From assembly GCA_002425245.1 (NCBI GenBank), contig DILW01000158.1, positions 1 to 57,346 on the forward strand: a stretch of DNA of 57,346 nt. Reading direction: 5' to 3'. This DNA comes from Betaproteobacteria bacterium UBA5582 (GTDB lineage: Bacteria; Pseudomonadota; Gammaproteobacteria; Burkholderiales; Rhodocyclaceae). Shown here piece after piece: positions 16,915 to 26,082 of the stretch (position 1 is the first letter of the stretch; the number at the start of each line of letters is the position of its first letter). The notes under the pieces were generated by a model, which was given only the letters and a program-made list of their open reading frames with translations, was not told where the DNA came from and did no database searches. The position numbers were made by a program, and so were the translations under genes.

Positions 16915-17568
16915 TTGGACGACCTGCTGCAATCCCTGAACCGTTTCGAACGGCGTTTCTTTCCCCGCTATCGCGAGCATTTCCGCCGTCTGGTCGAAAA
17001 AGGCCAGCAGCCGCGCATGCTCTTCATCGGCTGCTCCGATTCGCGCGTGGTGCCGTATCTGCTGACCGGTGCAGGGCCGGGCGAGCTGTTTGTGGTGCGC
17101 AATGTCGGCAACCTGGTGCCGATCTGGAGTGACGAGCATGTCGGTCATGGTACGGCTGCTGCTGTCGAGTACGCGGTGGCCGTGCTCGGTGTGCGCGACA
17201 TTGTCGTCTGCGGCCACAGTCATTGCGGTGCCATCCGGGCACTCTACGACGATCACGACCTAGCCCTGCCCAATCTCAATGCCTGGCTCGACTTCGCCCG
17301 ACCGGCCGTACTGCCGGTAAGCGTCAGCGAAGAAGCGTTGCGGCGCACCGAACAACGCTCGGTGGTCCTGCAGCTTGAACGCTTACTCGAATATCCCATG
17401 GTCCGCCAGGGCGTCGAAGTTGGCCGCCTGTTCCTGCACGGCTGGCACTACCTGATCGAGGCTGGCAAGGTGCTGGTACTCGACGTCGAACGCGGCTGCT
17501 TCGTTGAAGCGGACGCCGTGATGGGGATACAGACACCGCAGGATTGCGCAGCCTTTCAACTGCAATGA
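16915..17568 (+). CDS. Beta-class carbonic anhydrase
   Basis: 217 residues with TTG taken as the start at 16915, because a GAGGA ribosome site ends 6 bases before it; an in-frame GTG at 16909 has no room for one. The zinc site is classic: CSDSRV (about residues 41-46) and HSHCGA (about 101-106), giving the Cys-His-Cys ligands and the catalytic Asp/Arg pair. It interconverts CO2 and bicarbonate in the cytoplasm. It follows the lipoyl gene with 2 bp between and is the last gene of the nar-side series. Its reason for being here is not known. Confidence 0.92.
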   Translation: MDDLLQSLNRFERRFFPRYREHFRRLVEKGQQPRMLFIGCSDSRVVPYLLTGAGPGELFVVRNVGNLVPIWSDEHVGHGTAAAVEYAVAVLGVRDIVVCGHSHCGAIRALYDDHDLALPNLNAWLDFARPAVLPVSVSEEALRRTEQRSVVLQLERLLEYPMVRQGVEVGRLFLHGWHYLIEAGKVLVLDVERGCFVEADAVMGIQTPQDCAAFQLQ

Positions 17569-17724
17569 GCGTTCTGCACTGCAGCGGGTGCGTAATACCT
17601 ATCACCTTTGGACTACCAACTCTGCGGGATTGACCCCAATAGCCTCATTCTCTAACCTGAGTTTGCGATCCGGGAACGTAACCGGTAGGCAAGGACGGGC
17701 TCAGATCGAGAAACGCCTAACAAG

Positions 17725-17741
17725 AGTCATAGCCAATGACT
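17725..17741. promoter_or_regulatory. Perfect 6-bp inverted repeat upstream of the hemerythrin kinase
   Basis: AGTCAT-AGCCA-ATGACT lies 28 bp before the kinase start, in the otherwise featureless 200-bp gap 17569-17768. It may be an operator. No intrinsic terminator was seen after the carbonic anhydrase gene in this gap. Confidence 0.35.
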
Positions 17742-17768
17742 GATTAGCTGAATGTGGAGATTAAAGAG

Positions 17769-20700
17769 ATGGGGATTTCGTTTGTTGGAGGAAATCTCCT
17801 GCTTTCGCCCTGGATTGCCTTGGGTTTCGTTGCGGCGCTCATGCTGGCAGCGATTGTGCTGGCCTTGTACTGGCAGCGATTGCAGCCGAAACTGCGGGAC
17901 CAGAAAGAGCGGCTTCTCCAGTACGAGACAATTTTAAATAATGCGATGGTCGGCATCGTTTATCTGAAGCACCGGCGAGTTGTTTCCTGCAACCGACGAT
18001 TCGAGCAGATTTTTGGTTATGAATCTGGTGAGCTGATCGGTCAGTCGACCAAGCGTTTTTACAACACCACTGATACTTTCGACCAGATCGGTGAGTTGGC
18101 TTACCGGATGAAGAACGAAAACACTTCATTCAGCACCGAAGCAATCTTCCAGCGTAAGGATGGAAGCACATTTCCAGGCGCATTGAACGGATGCGTCATT
18201 GATCCGGCACACCCTCATAATGGCAGCATATGGATTTACGCTGACATTTCCGATCGTCACGACGCCGAACACCGGGCCAACATGTTATTGCGCGCCGTAG
18301 AGCAAATTCCTCTGTCGATCGCCATCGTCAACCGGGAAGGGGTAATTGAATACGTCAATCCCAAATTTTGCACGATCACTGGCAAGCAAGCATTCGAGGT
18401 GCTCGGACAGGACTATAGGCTCTTCAGTCGCGATGAATCATCATCAGATTTTTATCTTGACCTTTCTGCCGCCCTGCTTGGCGGGAAAGTTTGGTGTGGA
18501 GAAAAACACAGTCTGCGCGAGGAGGGAGGCGACTTCTGGGAGGAAGTCACGATTGCTCCTGTTTTAGACAGCGATGGTACGGCAAGCCATTTCGTTGTGA
18601 TCAATGAGGATATTACCGAGCGCAAGGAGGTTGCGCGGAAAATCGAAGACCAGAATAATTTGCTGGAAAACCTTGTTCAGCAGCGCACAGACGAGCTTAA
18701 AAGCGCGCTTGAAGCAGCCCGGCAGGCAGATCAGAGCAAGGATGCCTTCTTGGCCAATATGAGCCATGAGTTGCGTACACCGCTGAACGCTGTGATCGGG
18801 ATGGCCAACTTAGCTCACAGGATCACGACTGACAGACGGCAACTCGATTATCTAGAGAAGATAATTGTCTCCGGCAAGCATCTCAATCGCATCATCAACG
18901 ACCTGCTTGATCTTTCAAAAATTGTCTCTGGCCACCTGGAGTTCGAGAACATCAACTTCAGCTTACGTAAAACGCTTGATCAGTGCTGTGCTGTCATGGC
19001 CCATAGGGCAGTCGAGAAGGGTTTGACGCTGAAACATTCCGTCGAGCCTTCAATCCCTGAGGTGTTACAGGGAGATCCAGTGAGGATCGAGCAAATACTC
19101 ATCAACCTTGTCGGAAACGGGATTAAATTTACCCGAAATGGGGGGGTGGATATTCAAGTATCGCTGGCAGCCAGGGAAGACAGGCGTGTCCGCCTTGAGA
19201 TCAAGGTGATAGATAGCGGAATCGGCATGCGTCCTGAAGACATTTCGCGCCTTTTTCAACCCTTTGTTCAGGTGGATGCCTCAATCAACCGTAACTTCGG
19301 AGGAACCGGTCTCGGACTGGCAATTAGCCGGCGCCTGACTGAATTGATGGCGGGCGAAATCTCAGTCAGCAGCCAGCCAGGTATCGGTTCCACCTTCACG
19401 GTGACCCTATGGCTTCCCATTGGCGAGCCAGACAACATGGAAACGGAAGGCTTGCTGCATGAAAGTACCGATCAGATTACCCTGCCGACTTCATATCGAG
19501 ACACGCGAGTGCTGCTGGTTGAGGATCAACCCCTAAATCGCGAAATAGTCGACGTGCTACTCGCTGATCTGGGTATCTCAGTGGAAATGGTGGGAAATGG
19601 TCAAGAAGCTATTGAACGTCTATTCGACCGGGGGCCAGGATTTTACGACCTCGTCCTGATGGACGTACAAATGCCAGTCATGGATGGACTGAGCGCTACC
19701 CGGATCATTCGTGGCAAACCGGAGTTTGATGTCATGCCAATCATTGGCATGACAGCTCATACCATGGAGCACGAAAAGAGAGTTGGCGTCGAAGCAGGCA
19801 TGAATTGCCACATTGGAAAGCCGTTCGATAATCCCACGCTATTCAAGACACTGGCTCAGTGGATTCCGAAGCATAAGCAACAATTCGCGCAATCAACTTC
19901 AGCACCGGTGCCAGTTGGGCAAGCGTTTTCGTTCGTTCAGCAATTGAAAACACTAAAAGGTCTTGACGCCGGTGGGGCTCTGGCGCGTCTGCGTGGAAAG
20001 GATGAACGCTATCGTCATTGGTTGGCGCAGTTCGTGACTACCACGCCGCAATTGCTGGAGGACATTCGTCGGGAATGCGACACAGGGCGGATCGAGATAG
20101 CCGCGAAACTTGTCCACTCATTCAAAGGGCAAGTCGGTGCGCTCGGCATGACAGAAGTTCATGAGGCTGTAACAGTCATCGAGGAGAACCTTAAATCAGG
20201 CAAGCAGTCGAGCGGAGAACTGGATGCCCTTGCTTTACAGATTTCCCGGATGCGTGAGCAATTGATTGCGGCGCTTTATCCGCACGACACATCGATCACC
20301 GCCAGTCAGCCCCCCCTCTCCGCCGAGTACATTGCGTGGAACGCTACATTCAGTGTGGGAGAGCCTCTATTGGACGCACAGCACAAAAAACTAATCGGAA
20401 TCATCAATAATCTGGCGGATTGCCAGAGGCTCAAGCTCAATTCACCAGAAGCTGGCGCACAGAGTGAGGCGAGAAAAACATTTCACGAAGCGTTGGCCAA
20501 GATGTTCGAATACACCCAAGTACACTTCGCAACCGAAGAAGCGCATATGCGGAAAATCGGCTTCGTGGGTATCAATGAACATCATAGCGAACATGCCTCT
20601 TTTATCGAAAAACTGGGTGAGTTCAGTATTCTCGCTGCCGAAGGCGAGATGGATATGGTGATGGTGCACCGCTACCTTAAAACCTGGCTTTTTGAGCATA

Positions 20701-20789
20701 TTCTCACGTCTGACATGCAGTATTGTCGCCCCAAGGGGAACGTAGAGAAGAATTGTCGGGATAGCACTGAAAGTAATAAATCGGCGTAG
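17769..20789 (+). CDS. Hybrid histidine kinase with HPt and C-terminal bacteriohemerythrin domain
   Basis: 1006 residues from ATG 17769, preferred over GTG 17754 because GGAG lies 9 bases before it. One N-terminal membrane helix (about 12-36) is followed by two PAS domains (about 55-165 and 175-290), a coiled coil, HisKA with His near 338 (MSHELRTPLN), HATPase_c (about 450-560), a receiver with Asp near 633 (VLMDVQMPVMDG), an HPt-like domain (His in KLVHSFKGQVGALG, about 780) and a bacteriohemerythrin domain (about 850-985). The last has the di-iron ligand pattern: QHKKL, HFATEE, EHHSEH, FEHILTSD. Base composition is visibly more AT-rich than the nar genes and the codons are less GC-biased, suggesting a different history. 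Its 3' end runs head-on into the next operon with 5 bp between. Sensing O2 or NO through the di-iron site is inference. Confidence 0.9.
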   Translation: MGISFVGGNLLLSPWIALGFVAALMLAAIVLALYWQRLQPKLRDQKERLLQYETILNNAMVGIVYLKHRRVVSCNRRFEQIFGYESGELIGQSTKRFYNTTDTFDQIGELAYRMKNENTSFSTEAIFQRKDGSTFPGALNGCVIDPAHPHNGSIWIYADISDRHDAEHRANMLLRAVEQIPLSIAIVNREGVIEYVNPKFCTITGKQAFEVLGQDYRLFSRDESSSDFYLDLSAALLGGKVWCGEKHSLREEGGDFWEEVTIAPVLDSDGTASHFVVINEDITERKEVARKIEDQNNLLENLVQQRTDELKSALEAARQADQSKDAFLANMSHELRTPLNAVIGMANLAHRITTDRRQLDYLEKIIVSGKHLNRIINDLLDLSKIVSGHLEFENINFSLRKTLDQCCAVMAHRAVEKGLTLKHSVEPSIPEVLQGDPVRIEQILINLVGNGIKFTRNGGVDIQVSLAAREDRRVRLEIKVIDSGIGMRPEDISRLFQPFVQVDASINRNFGGTGLGLAISRRLTELMAGEISVSSQPGIGSTFTVTLWLPIGEPDNMETEGLLHESTDQITLPTSYRDTRVLLVEDQPLNREIVDVLLADLGISVEMVGNGQEAIERLFDRGPGFYDLVLMDVQMPVMDGLSATRIIRGKPEFDVMPIIGMTAHTMEHEKRVGVEAGMNCHIGKPFDNPTLFKTLAQWIPKHKQQFAQSTSAPVPVGQAFSFVQQLKTLKGLDAGGALARLRGKDERYRHWLAQFVTTTPQLLEDIRRECDTGRIEIAAKLVHSFKGQVGALGMTEVHEAVTVIEENLKSGKQSSGELDALALQISRMREQLIAALYPHDTSITASQPPLSAEYIAWNATFSVGEPLLDAQHKKLIGIINNLADCQRLKLNSPEAGAQSEARKTFHEALAKMFEYTQVHFATEEAHMRKIGFVGINEHHSEHASFIEKLGEFSILAAEGEMDMVMVHRYLKTWLFEHILTSDMQYCRPKGNVEKNCRDSTESNKSA

Positions 20790-20794
20790 CGACG

Positions 20795-22102
20795 CTAGGC
20801 GGCATTTGTCAGGGGTATCTTTAGCACGACCCGCAGTCCGCCTTCTGAAAGATTATAAAGCTCGATAATGCCACCATGACCACGAACTACCTGACGGACT
20901 ATTGCCAAACCAAGGCCCGTTCCCCCTGTCTCGCGGGAGCGAGAGCTCTCCACGCGATGGAATGGTTCAAACACCGACTCAAGTTCAGATTCAGGAATGC
21001 CGGGGCCGTCGTCTTCCACGCTGAGCAAGATATTCTTGTTTCTCGCTGAGAGAACGACACGGGCATTTCGTCCGTACTTCACGGCATTGTCAACAAGATT
21101 GCGCAATGCCCGCTGCAGTGCTCTGGGACGTCCGTTGAAGCGTAATTGCTCAGGGGCCTCTAGCGAGACGAACCCGGTATGTACAAAATCGTCGACGACA
21201 CTTTCCACCAGTGCCACCAGGTCGATCGGCTGTATGCCTTCATCGACCGCCTTGCCGCGCAGAAAATCCAGGGCGTCGTCGATCAACTGCTGCATTTCAT
21301 CGACATCCCGGCGGATATCTTCACGCAGACTGCGGTCGTTCATCATTTCCGCCCGCAGTCTGAGTCGGGTAACCGGTGTTTTCAGATCATGCGAGACGGC
21401 TGCTAGAAAACGCTCGCGCTCCTCAATATCTGAGCGGATACGGGTCTGCATCAGGTTGAATGCCCTGGCGGATTCCTTGACCTCACTAGGCCCTTCTTCA
21501 GGCAAGGGCGGGTGCTTCAAATCTTCCGCCAGGCCGTTTGCGGCGGCGGCAAGTTGGGTCAGCGGTCGGACCGTGCTGCGCGCCACGAAGACAACGAGTA
21601 TGACGATTGCCGCCAGCATCACGCCGAGGTTGATAAGAACATGCCATGGGCGGGCAAAGATGTCCTCGGGAAGTGTTCCGTGAATCCGCAACCAGCTACC
21701 ATCCGTTAATTGCAGATACATATCGAAATCGAGGCTGCCAAAACCTGGCAATCTCACCGCACTTACCTCAATGCCCGGGCCCAGTTGTTCCCGAATTCGC
21801 GGGACGAAATCGGTCAACATCGTTGCTACCTCACTTGCCTGCGGAGCCGAGGGTTCGACCGTCAGGGCAAGCCGTGGGGTCGACAAGTCACTGGCCAGGC
21901 GCTGGCGGGCCAGTGCAGGCTCCCCGTCGATGGCCCGATGGAAGGCGGAAAAACGCTGGACAAGTTCAAGACTGACGACATCGCCCAGCGAACGTTGTCG
22001 CTCCCTTAGATGAATGGCGCTTCCGGCGAGCTGAGCAAAAAGAAGCCCCGCCGTCATCAGGAGAACCAGGCGTCCAAACAGGGAGCGTGGCAACCAGCGC
22101 AT
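20795..22102 (-). CDS. Sensor histidine kinase (EnvZ/RstB-like), last gene of the b561-ABC operon
   Basis: 435 residues: TM1 (about 10-29), a periplasmic domain of about 130 residues, TM2 (about 160-182), HAMP, HisKA with His near 246 (AVSHDLKTPVTRL) and HATPase_c with N (NLVDNAVKYG), G1 (DDGPGI) and G2 (GGTGLGLAI) boxes. It is the partner of the response regulator whose TGA overlaps its ATG (TGATG). It is in the OmpR-class kinase family; the ligand cannot be read from sequence. Confidence 0.92.
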   Translation of the reverse strand: MRWLPRSLFGRLVLLMTAGLLFAQLAGSAIHLRERQRSLGDVVSLELVQRFSAFHRAIDGEPALARQRLASDLSTPRLALTVEPSAPQASEVATMLTDFVPRIREQLGPGIEVSAVRLPGFGSLDFDMYLQLTDGSWLRIHGTLPEDIFARPWHVLINLGVMLAAIVILVVFVARSTVRPLTQLAAAANGLAEDLKHPPLPEEGPSEVKESARAFNLMQTRIRSDIEERERFLAAVSHDLKTPVTRLRLRAEMMNDRSLREDIRRDVDEMQQLIDDALDFLRGKAVDEGIQPIDLVALVESVVDDFVHTGFVSLEAPEQLRFNGRPRALQRALRNLVDNAVKYGRNARVVLSARNKNILLSVEDDGPGIPESELESVFEPFHRVESSRSRETGGTGLGLAIVRQVVRGHGGIIELYNLSEGGLRVVLKIPLTNAA

Positions 22103-22830
22103 CAGACCGCTTCCACCTGGGTCGCCAGCACATAGCCTTCGCCACGCACCGTCTTGATCAAGACGGGTTCCTTGCCGTCATCCTGCAGGCGTTTGCGCAA
22201 ACGGCCAATCAATACATCGATGCTGCGTTCAAATGGCTGGGATTCCCGCCCGGCGATCAGTTCAAGAATCTGGTCCCGCGACAGAACACGTTGCGGGTGT
22301 TCGAGAAAAACGCTCAACAAGCGGAACTCTGCGCCCGATAGCGGGACGACCAGTCCGTCCGGGGCAATGGCGTTGCGCACCGAAACGTCCAGGGTCCAGC
22401 CAGCAAAACGGTAAGCCGTCGCGTCAGTGGTTTCCAGGTTAGGCGGCAGCGAATTGGCCCGCCTGAGAATGCTCTTGACCCGAGCCAGCAGTTCCCGTGG
22501 GTTGAATGGCTTGCTCAAATAATCGTCAGCACCCATTTCCAGGCCGATGATGCGATCGATTTCCGAGCCACGGGCAGTCAGCATCAGGACTGGCAGGTTC
22601 GAATGTGTCCTCAGTTCACGGCACAGGCTCAAACCATCTTCGCCCGGCAACATCAGGTCAAGAATCACTAGGTCGATCCGCTGGCTGTCGAGTGCCTTGC
22701 GCATGGATTTCCCATCGGCGACGCTGGTTATCCGATAGCCCGATTGCTCAAGATACTCCTCCAGCAGGCGCCGGATTTCGCGGTCGTCATCGACCACTAG
22801 CAGGTGCTCGCTTCGCGCTGTCATCATCAA
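22102..22830 (-). CDS. OmpR-family response regulator
   Basis: 242 residues: receiver domain with phospho-Asp in VILDLMLPGEDG (about 57), Lys in YLSKPFNPREL (about 107), and a C-terminal winged helix (about 140-238; RGEGYVLA turn). It overlaps the TolC-like gene by 4 bp and the kinase by 1 bp. Being the end of the transporter operon, it probably autoregulates the whole unit from the promoter ahead of the b561 gene. Confidence 0.93.
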   Translation of the reverse strand: MMMTARSEHLLVVDDDREIRRLLEEYLEQSGYRITSVADGKSMRKALDSQRIDLVILDLMLPGEDGLSLCRELRTHSNLPVLMLTARGSEIDRIIGLEMGADDYLSKPFNPRELLARVKSILRRANSLPPNLETTDATAYRFAGWTLDVSVRNAIAPDGLVVPLSGAEFRLLSVFLEHPQRVLSRDQILELIAGRESQPFERSIDVLIGRLRKRLQDDGKEPVLIKTVRGEGYVLATQVEAV

Positions 22831-24149
22831 TTCAGAAAGGTGTTGATCGCCGCCAGGTCTTCTTCTGCCAGAATCCCTGCCGCCTGTTTCAGACGCAGCA
22901 ACGATAGCATGGTATCCAGGCGGGCCTTGACCAGTTTGACCCGGGTATCAAATAGCTGGCTCTGGGCGTTCAGGATATCCATGTTGATGCGAATGCCGAC
23001 CTCGTAGCCGAGCTTGTTGGCATCCAGGGCCAACTGCGAGGAAGTGACCCCAGCCGCGAATGCCTGGATCTGAGCCTGGCCATGGCTGAAGGCGAGATAG
23101 GCCTGGCGTGCTGCCAACACCGCCTGCCGGCGCGCGTTCTCCAGTTCGGCCCGGGATTTCTCGTGCAGGGCGGCCGCCTCCCGGCTTTTTGAAGATACCG
23201 ACCCGCCGGCAAAAATAGGCAAATTCAACTGCAGCCCGATGGTCGTGGTACGACTATCCAGGCCGCCCGGTGCTGTCGGGCTGAAGCCCGTGGCGCTCCG
23301 GCCATGACCGGCGACCAGATCGACAGTCGGATAGTGCCCGGCGCCCTGCTTTTCCACCTCGCGACGGGCAACCTCCTTTGCGGTTTCGGCAACTTGTACG
23401 CCAATGTTTCCCCGTTCGGCCAGACTGGCCCATTGCGCCATGTCATCGGGCACCGGTCGGCCGATGTTGACGTCCTGCTTCAATCCATCGAGTTGTGAGT
23501 ACGCTTCGCCCGTCAAGCTAAGGAGAAACTGCTGCCTGACCGCCAGGTCGTTGGCGGCGGCGATTTCCTGAGCCACGATCAGGTCGTGACGCGCCTGTGC
23601 CTCGTGCGTATCGGTGATGGTGGCAGTGCCAACCTCGAAATTGCGCCTGGCTGATGCCAGTTGTTCGACCGTGGCCAGCTTCAGCGCCTGAACACTGGCC
23701 ACGGTTTCCTGCGCCAGCAGTACATCAAAATAGGCCTGGGTGACACGCAGCAGCAGTTCCTGCCCGGCTTGCACAAACCTGGCTTCGGCGTTTGCCGCCA
23801 GCAGTTCGCCCTGCTGGTAGCCCTGCCAGTTTTGCCAGCGGAACAGCGGTTGGCTCAGGGAAATCGTCCAGCCATTGCTCTTGTATTCGGCATCACTGGC
23901 GAGCCCGCCGGCACGCGGTGTGGATTCCACTCGGTTGTGGGTAGTGTTGGCTGCCAGGCCAATGCTGGGCAGTAGGCCGGCCCGTGCCTGCGGGGCTTTC
24001 TCGCGCTCGGCATCGCGCGCTGCGCTGGCCGCCGCATAGCCTGCATCGTAGTTGCGGGCCGCACGGTACACCTCAAGCAGGTCAGCGGCCTGGGTCAGCG
24101 AAACACTGCCCAGCAGGGTGAGTGACAAAACAAGCTTGCGTAGGGTCAT
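22827..24149 (-). CDS. TolC-family outer membrane efflux protein
   Basis: 440 residues with an N-terminal signal peptide (about 1-21, ending TQAADLL), followed by two repeats of the OEP domain rich in long Ala/Glu/Gln helices. TolC-like proteins form the trimeric outer membrane channel for ABC exporters with a membrane fusion protein. Here it overlaps the ABC ATPase gene by 4 bp and completes a MacAB-TolC-like set. The start is behind an ATGA overlap, so it is translationally coupled. Confidence 0.92.
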   Translation of the reverse strand: MTLRKLVLSLTLLGSVSLTQAADLLEVYRAARNYDAGYAAASAARDAEREKAPQARAGLLPSIGLAANTTHNRVESTPRAGGLASDAEYKSNGWTISLSQPLFRWQNWQGYQQGELLAANAEARFVQAGQELLLRVTQAYFDVLLAQETVASVQALKLATVEQLASARRNFEVGTATITDTHEAQARHDLIVAQEIAAANDLAVRQQFLLSLTGEAYSQLDGLKQDVNIGRPVPDDMAQWASLAERGNIGVQVAETAKEVARREVEKQGAGHYPTVDLVAGHGRSATGFSPTAPGGLDSRTTTIGLQLNLPIFAGGSVSSKSREAAALHEKSRAELENARRQAVLAARQAYLAFSHGQAQIQAFAAGVTSSQLALDANKLGYEVGIRINMDILNAQSQLFDTRVKLVKARLDTMLSLLRLKQAAGILAEEDLAAINTFLN

Positions 24150-24886
24150 GATGTGAATTCCCGGCCTTCACCGGCTTCCTCTTCGGTACGGCCATCGCGG
24201 ATGTGATAAATGCGTTTGAAAGTCGGAATGATCTTTTCGTCGTGGGTGACAACGATGATGGCGGCCCCGTAGCGTTGTGCCATGTCATTGAGTATCCGCA
24301 TCACTGCCAGCGCGCGGGTCGAATCCAGTGGCGCAGTAGGTTCGTCGGCAAGAATCACCGGCGGGTGATTGACCAGGGAGCGGGCGATTGCCACCCGCTG
24401 CTGCTCGCCGCCGGAGAGCATGGAAACGCGGACCCCGACCCGGTGGCCGACGTCGAGCGCTTCGATCAGCTCACGGGCTCGCTGTCGTGCTTCTTCGTTT
24501 GGCGTGCCGGCGAGCATGGGGAGCAGGGCAACGTTGTCAGTCACGTCGAGAAAGGGAATCAGATAGGGGGCCTGGAAGATGAAACCGATACGGTCACGGC
24601 GCAGTGCACGCAAGTCATCGATCTGCCAGCCACCGGCCTGCTCGTCGAAAATCCGCTCACCACCGAGTTCGATGTGACCGCCGCTCGGCTCGATCACCGC
24701 CCCCAGGCATTTGAGCAGGGTGCTCTTGCCCGAGCCACTGGGGCCAACCAGCCCGACGACTTCGCCGCGATGGATGGTCATGTCGACACCACGCAATGCA
24801 TGCACCGCATTCGCGCCCTGACCGTAGGTCTTGGTCAGGCCGCTCAGGCGGATGGCAACTTCCTTGTTTGCTGTTGGATTCAGCAT
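24146..24886 (-). CDS. ABC transporter ATP-binding protein (MacB/DevA/LolD-like)
   Basis: 246 residues. The start is ATG 24886, with GGAGGTTGATC directly ahead, rather than an upstream in-frame ATG inside the permease gene. Motifs: Walker A GPSGSGKSTL (about 46), Q-loop FQAPYLIPF (about 96), signature LSGGEQQRVAIAR (about 150), Walker B VILADEPTAPLDS (about 172) and H-loop VTHDEK (about 208). It energises the FtsX-type permease encoded just upstream. The D-loop reads APLDS, slightly different from the common GALDS. Confidence 0.94.
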   Translation of the reverse strand: MLNPTANKEVAIRLSGLTKTYGQGANAVHALRGVDMTIHRGEVVGLVGPSGSGKSTLLKCLGAVIEPSGGHIELGGERIFDEQAGGWQIDDLRALRRDRIGFIFQAPYLIPFLDVTDNVALLPMLAGTPNEEARQRARELIEALDVGHRVGVRVSMLSGGEQQRVAIARSLVNHPPVILADEPTAPLDSTRALAVMRILNDMAQRYGAAIIVVTHDEKIIPTFKRIYHIRDGRTEEEAGEGREFTS

Positions 24887-24888
24887 GA

Positions 24889-26082
24889 TCAACCTCCGAT
24901 GGCATCGGCCGGGTCGATGCGCAGGGCAGCCCGAATCGCCAGGACGCTGGCCAGGGCGCAAACCACCAGGGTGACGACAAGGCCGCGCAGGGCATCACCC
25001 GGCTCAAGCAGGACATGGCGAGGGAAAAAAGGCGCCCACAAGGTCGCCGAAACCTGACCCACGACGTAGCCGATAAGGCCCAGGGCCAGCGCCTGCTGCA
25101 GGATCATCGTGGCAATGCTCCGGTCACGCACGCCGATCAGCTTGAGCACGGCGATTTCCCGCTGCTTGTTGATGGTCATGGTGTAAATGATGAAAGCGAC
25201 AATGGCCGCACTGACGATCGCCAGGATCACCAGGAACATGCCGATCTGCTTGGCGGAAGTAGCAATCAGCTTGGCCACCAGGATATCTTCCATGTCGGCG
25301 CGGGTCCAGGCGGTCAGATGTTTCCAGCGGCCGATCTCGGCTTTGACTTCTTCTGCGGGATAGCCCGGAGCCAGACGCAGCAGCACGGCATTGACGTTGC
25401 GGCTGCTGGTTTGCGTAGCCACTACGGCATCGAGCAGGCCCGGTACCCCCGGGCGATTGATGGCCGGATTCGCCGTCGTGCGCGCCCGCTCGGCAATCAG
25501 GCTGTCGTTGTCCTTGAGGAACTGGACCTCCTGCGCATCCTTGAGCGAAATGTAGATCATCGGATCGCCAGAAGACGAGGTCGCTCGGCGAGCCAGCCCG
25601 ACCACCGAGTACTCGTGACGGCGGATGCGCACAACATCGCCAACCAGCAGTCCGCTCTTCTCGTCGGCCACAGCTTCGTAATGACTGCGCAATAGCGGGC
25701 GCCCGGCGGTCACCTGCGCCGGTTCGCCGAGCGCACCCGGCTCGATACCGGCCAGCATGACCCGTACATCCTTGCCATTGATCTGCACCTGCATGGTCAG
25801 ATAAGCAACGTTGGCTGCCTCGGCGACGCCACTCAGGCCGGCCAGGCTGCGATAGAGATCATCGCGGATTGATGAAGGCTCCGCCCACGGACCCAGCGTA
25901 TCCTTCTGCACGACCCAGATGTCGGCGCCAGAGGCGGCGATCACGGCGCGGCCGTCGGCAACCATGCCGCGATAGACACCGGCCATGGTCAGGGTGACGC
26001 CGATCAACAGCCCGAGGCCGATGCCGGTGAAGATGAAGCGGACGAGGTGATGGCCGATATCCCGGGCAGCCAGATTGATCAC
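24889..26082 (-). CDS. FtsX-type ABC permease (MacB/DevC-like)
   Basis: 397 residues: one N-terminal helix (about 14-38), a large periplasmic domain (about 40-275) and three C-terminal helices (about 280-305, 330-352, 365-385), the standard MacB/DevC topology. The segment NKQREIAVLKLIGVRD (about 310-325) is the conserved FtsX coupling region. DevC-like permeases work mechanically: the substrate is picked up in the periplasm or membrane and pushed through TolC. The gene overlaps the membrane fusion gene by 4 bp, and its stop falls inside the ribosome site of the ATPase gene. Confidence 0.93.
   Translation of the reverse strand: MINLAARDIGHHLVRFIFTGIGLGLLIGVTLTMAGVYRGMVADGRAVIAASGADIWVVQKDTLGPWAEPSSIRDDLYRSLAGLSGVAEAANVAYLTMQVQINGKDVRVMLAGIEPGALGEPAQVTAGRPLLRSHYEAVADEKSGLLVGDVVRIRRHEYSVVGLARRATSSSGDPMIYISLKDAQEVQFLKDNDSLIAERARTTANPAINRPGVPGLLDAVVATQTSSRNVNAVLLRLAPGYPAEEVKAEIGRWKHLTAWTRADMEDILVAKLIATSAKQIGMFLVILAIVSAAIVAFIIYTMTINKQREIAVLKLIGVRDRSIATMILQQALALGLIGYVVGQVSATLWAPFFPRHVLLEPGDALRGLVVTLVVCALASVLAIRAALRIDPADAIGG

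Noticed and set aside
17569..17768. Possible small gene in the gap after the carbonic anhydrase gene
   Set aside because: No frame with a ribosome site and reasonable composition; only a short inverted repeat stands out.
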